Source: an uncultured Clostridia bacterium
GTDB lineage: Bacteria > Bacillota > Clostridia > TANB77 > CAG-508
Reading direction: 5' to 3'
Length of the DNA: 8,538 bases
Assembly (NCBI GenBank): GCA_934122385.1
Contig: CAKOWP010000044.1
Location: forward strand, 1 to 8,538
Below, in pieces: positions 6,135-8,538 of this stretch. Numbering within the stretch: position 1 is the stretch's first letter; every line of letters begins with the position of its first letter. The notes below the pieces were generated by a model. It ran no database searches. It was not told the DNA's origin and saw only the letters and a list, made by a program, of their open reading frames with translations. Both the position numbers and the translations under genes were made by a program.

Positions 6135-6271
6135 GAACCACTGGGGACGTTGAACCAATGGGGACGTTGTTAAATTGGTTGAAATTACTAATTATATTTT
6201 GATTTTATATCGTTAATAAAATTTCAACCAATTTAACAACGTCCCCATTGGTTCAACGTCCCCAGTGGTTC
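6135..6271. repeat. 52-bp perfect inverted repeat with internal 17-bp tandem units
   Basis: Bases 6135-6186 and 6220-6271 are exact reverse complements over 52 bp, separated by a 33-base AT-rich spacer. Each arm holds two tandem copies of GAACCAMTGGGGACGTT (6135-6151 and 6152-6168; mirrored at 6238-6254 and 6255-6271) differing at one base, then an 18-base AT-rich tail. It starts 4 bases after the BofC-like stop and ends 9 bases before the pgsA stop codon. The plus-strand right edge is followed by a T-rich run, so it probably also ends transcription from the left. GGGGACGTT-type palindromes resemble dispersed REP/MITE-like repeats of Firmicutes, some linked to IS200-like REP-associated transposases; that link is inference, as no transposase is present here. 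Confidence 0.9.
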
Positions 6272-6280
6272 TCCGCTTTT

Positions 6281-6883
6281 TTATTTTTTAAAACTCCATT
6301 TATCCTTAACCACAACATTTTTAGTCTCTTTATTCAAATCGCTTTTATCAATAAAACCACCTTGGTACAAACATTTGACATACATAATAAGAGAAAAAAC
6401 TGTACAAACCAAAGCACAACAATAAATAGCTAAGTCCAAATGAAGCCAAATGCCTGTAAGAGCAAGTTGCTTAATAAATAATGTAACAACAATAGCTAAA
6501 TAAAACAAAACAGTAGCTAATTTACCATACCATTTACTATAAACTACAACATCTTTTCCATAAAGGAAAGAAGCACCCACAACCATTATTAATTCTTTAA
6601 GAACAACAATAGCTAAAATCCATACAGGAATAATTTTTACACTAACTAAAGCAGCAAGCACAGAAATTTGAGTTAGTTTATCAGCCAAAGGATCCATTAG
6701 TTTTCCAAAGTTAGAAATTAGATTAAATTTTCTAGCGATAAATCCATCTAAAACATCTGTCAAGCCGGATATAGTGAAAAATATAATTCCTAAAATGTAA
6801 TTTCCATCAAATATGGAATTTAAAATAATTGGTATAAATAAAAACCTTATAATTGTTAATATATTTGGTATATGTTTAAACAT
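6281..6883 (-). CDS. pgsA: CDP-diacylglycerol-glycerol-3-phosphate 3-phosphatidyltransferase
   Basis: This membrane enzyme makes phosphatidylglycerol phosphate from CDP-diacylglycerol and glycerol-3-phosphate, the committed step to phosphatidylglycerol and cardiolipin. The 200-residue product is all-helical and hydrophobic, of usual family length. It carries the complete CDP-alcohol phosphatidyltransferase signature D-x2-DG-x2-AR-x8-G-x3-D-x3-D, at D43, D46-G47, A50-R51, G60, D64 and D68; the aspartates bind the metals. The first residues (MFKHIPNILTIIRF) are typical of PgsA, which favours it over other CDP-alcohol transferases. On the minus strand AAGGGAG sits 8 bases before the ATG at 6883. 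It lies 77 bases downstream of clpC on the same strand and may be read from it. Confidence 0.93.
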   Translation of the reverse strand: MFKHIPNILTIIRFLFIPIILNSIFDGNYILGIIFFTISGLTDVLDGFIARKFNLISNFGKLMDPLADKLTQISVLAALVSVKIIPVWILAIVVLKELIMVVGASFLYGKDVVVYSKWYGKLATVLFYLAIVVTLFIKQLALTGIWLHLDLAIYCCALVCTVFSLIMYVKCLYQGGFIDKSDLNKETKNVVVKDKWSFKK

Positions 6884-6924
6884 CGTTTTTTACTCCCTTT
6901 TACTATACATTTTTACTAAACTTT

Positions 6925-6957
6925 TTGTTTGAAAATATCGCAAAAGCGTTCAAACAA
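6925..6957. other. Hairpin between clpC and pgsA
   Basis: TTGTTTGAA (6925-6933) and TTCAAACAA (6949-6957) are perfect 9-bp complements, with a further inner CGC/GCG pair offset by a 5-base bulge. It begins 3 bases after the clpC stop on the minus strand. In that direction no T run follows, so it does not look like a full terminator. It may be a partial terminator, an RNA-processing site or a 3' stabiliser between the two genes. Confidence 0.5.
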
Positions 6958-6960
6958 GTA

Positions 6961-8538
6961 TTATTTTTTAACATCAAAAGTAAGTTTATCATTTTTAAAA
7001 TCAACATCAATAGTTTGCCCATCAACAACTTCAGAACGAAGAATCATATCAGAAATTTCATCCTCAACATATCTTTGAATAGCCCTTCTCAAAGGCCTAG
7101 CACCAAATTTAATATTAGTACCCTTATCCAAAATAAACTGTTTAGCAGAATCAGAAATTTCAAAAGAAATATCCTTATGTTTCAATGCTTTAACTGTATC
7201 AGCAAGCATCAAATCAACAATTTGTAATAACTCTTCTTTATTCAAAGAATTAAATACAATAATTTCATCAACTCTATTCAAAAATTCAGGTCTAAAAGTT
7301 TCTTTTAAACTATCTTCAATCTTAGATTTATCAACAGTTTGTTTTCCAAAACCAATAGAATTATTATTTAAATTTGAACCAGCATTTGATGTCATAATTA
7401 TAATTGTATTTGCAAAGCTAACAGTATTGCCTTGTGAATCTGTAAGTTTTCCGTCATCTAATACTTGTAATAAGATATTAAATACATCTGGATGAGCCTT
7501 TTCAATTTCATCCAAAAGAATAATTGAGTAAGGCTTTCTCTTAACTTTTTCGGTTAATTGACCAGCTTCATCGTAACCAACATATCCTGGAGGTGCACCT
7601 ATTAATTTAGCTGTAGAGTGACTTTCCATATATTCAGACATATCAACTCGTATTATTGAATCTTCTGAACCAAACATCTCATATGCAAGTGATTTTGCAA
7701 GTTCTGTTTTACCAACACCTGTAGGTCCAACAAAAATAAATGATGGTGGCCTTTTTTCGTTTTGAAGTCCAGCTCTATTTCTTCTAATAGCTCTAGAAAC
7801 GGCACTTACAGCTTCTTCTTGACCAATAATTCTTTTATGAAGATTTGTCTCTAAATTTAACAATTTTTGAGTTTCTGCTTCAGTAATTTTCTTAACAGGA
7901 ATTTTTGTCCAGTTTTCAATAACTGTAGCAATGTCTTGAAGTGTAAGATTTCTAGGCTTCATTTTTTTCTTTAATTTATCGGTATCTTCTATTAATTTAC
8001 ATTCTTGAGTTTTTAAATCTGCAAGTTTTTGAAATTCTTCGTCAGTTTCTGCTTGGTCAAGTTCCGCTTTTTCTGCTTGAACCTTTTCTAACTCTTTACT
8101 TAAGACTTCTAATTTAAATAAATCTTTATTTTCCAAGTTGATTCTAGAACAAGCCTCGTCTAAAATATCGATTGCTTTATCTGGTAAAAATCTGTCGTGA
8201 ATATATTTTTCAGACATTTCAACAGTTTGACGAATAACGTCTGTTGATATTTTTACTTTATGATATTCTTCATAATATTTTTTTATACCTTCCAAAATCT
8301 TAATTGAATCATCAACATTAGGTTCTTCAACTAAAACTTGTTGGAATCTTCTTTCTAAAGCAGAATCTTTTTCAATATATTTTCTATATTCTTTTAAAGT
8401 AGTTGTTCCAATTAATTGAATTTCACCATTAGATAGGGAAGGCTTTAAAATATTTGCAGCATTCATAGAATGTTCACCATCACCTGCACCTATTATATTG
8501 TGAATTTCGTCAATAACTAAAATGATATTTCCGTATTC
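6961..8538 (-). CDS. clpC: ClpC-type AAA+ unfoldase (partial, N-terminus outside window)
   Basis: The minus-strand frame is open from the window edge (EYGNIILVIDEIH...) to TAA at 6961-6963, giving 525 residues. A methionine encoded at 8464-8466 is internal, because conserved sequence continues upstream. Seen in order, numbering from the right edge: Walker B of the first ATPase domain (about 6-11), its LERRFQ arginine-finger region (61-66), a short coiled-coil middle domain (about 134-194) of ClpC rather than ClpB length, then the second ATPase domain with Walker A GPTGVGKT (271-278), Walker B ILLDEIEKAH (340-349), TSNAG sensor, FRPEFLNR (415-422) and GARPLRR sensor 2 (479-485). The IGF tripeptide (395-397) matches the loop that docks on ClpP, so it should feed unfolded proteins to that protease. 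The missing N-terminus prevents full separation from ClpE. Confidence 0.93.
   Translation of the reverse strand, partial: EYGNIILVIDEIHNIIGAGDGEHSMNAANILKPSLSNGEIQLIGTTTLKEYRKYIEKDSALERRFQQVLVEEPNVDDSIKILEGIKKYYEEYHKVKISTDVIRQTVEMSEKYIHDRFLPDKAIDILDEACSRINLENKDLFKLEVLSKELEKVQAEKAELDQAETDEEFQKLADLKTQECKLIEDTDKLKKKMKPRNLTLQDIATVIENWTKIPVKKITEAETQKLLNLETNLHKRIIGQEEAVSAVSRAIRRNRAGLQNEKRPPSFIFVGPTGVGKTELAKSLAYEMFGSEDSIIRVDMSEYMESHSTAKLIGAPPGYVGYDEAGQLTEKVKRKPYSIILLDEIEKAHPDVFNILLQVLDDGKLTDSQGNTVSFANTIIIMTSNAGSNLNNNSIGFGKQTVDKSKIEDSLKETFRPEFLNRVDEIIVFNSLNKEELLQIVDLMLADTVKALKHKDISFEISDSAKQFILDKGTNIKFGARPLRRAIQRYVEDEISDMILRSEVVDGQTIDVDFKNDKLTFDVKK

Noticed and set aside
6248..6433. Plus-strand open frame across the palindrome and the end of pgsA
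   Set aside because: It overlaps the well-supported pgsA on the other strand, starts inside the inverted repeat and has no ribosome binding site.
6901..6924. Separate promoter for pgsA with TATAGT on the minus strand
   Set aside because: No acceptable -35 lies 16-18 bases upstream, and the start would fall on or next to the ribosome binding site of pgsA.
6925..7227. Plus-strand open frame opposite the end of clpC
   Set aside because: It lies antisense to the conserved ClpC C-terminus, with no homology pattern or ribosome binding site.
8464..8466. Start codon of a shortened ClpC at 8466
   Set aside because: The frame stays open to the window edge and encodes the conserved Walker B segment ILVIDEIH upstream, so this methionine is internal.

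Overview
The window is strongly AT-rich. Its gene content (Hsp33, family II manganese pyrophosphatase, SH3/NlpC-P60 wall hydrolase, ComEC, a BofC-type protein, PgsA, ClpC), strong AGGAGG ribosome binding sites and sigma-A-type promoters point to a low-GC Gram-positive bacterium of the Clostridia, probably an uncultured gut lineage. That placement is inferred from gene content only. No rRNA, tRNA, CRISPR array or insertion sequence is visible, and no gene-free stretch exceeds about 190 bases.

Layout. Bases 1-90 are the last codons of hslO (Hsp33). Bases 100-432 form a compact module resembling a type I toxin-antitoxin locus: a sigma-A promoter, a 39-residue hydrophobic peptide whose Shine-Dalgarno lies in a small hairpin, a two-way terminator, and a consensus promoter facing back that would make a short antisense RNA. 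Then come ppaC (454-1380) and its terminator. A near-perfect promoter at 1492-1520 starts a likely operon: a secreted three-SH3 NlpC/P60 hydrolase (1570-2955), comEC (2977-5472) and a membrane-anchored BofC-C-terminal-like protein (5523-6131). A 52-bp perfect inverted repeat (6135-6271) separates this operon from the oppositely oriented clpC and pgsA. clpC runs off the right edge.

Most striking observation. comEC is interrupted three times within about 380 bases, always by the same event: one extra C directly in front of a GGN glycine codon, so the ribosome meets an in-frame CGG. Skipping that C at 4879, 5069 and 5256 restores an 830-residue ComEC with intact metallo-beta-lactamase motifs, and the three shifts together return to the original frame. 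CGG is used as a sense codon nowhere else in the window's genes. This can be read as CGG-dependent +1 frameshifting or four-base decoding in a genome where CGG is rare or unassigned, as an unusually patterned pseudogene, or as a systematic sequence error. The window alone cannot decide between these.

How the genes fit together. The hydrolase/ComEC/BofC-like operon acts at the envelope (wall remodelling and DNA uptake). ClpC and Hsp33 are protein quality-control genes. PpaC and PgsA are housekeeping enzymes of phosphate and phospholipid metabolism. The small toxin-like module and the palindrome are the accessory elements.
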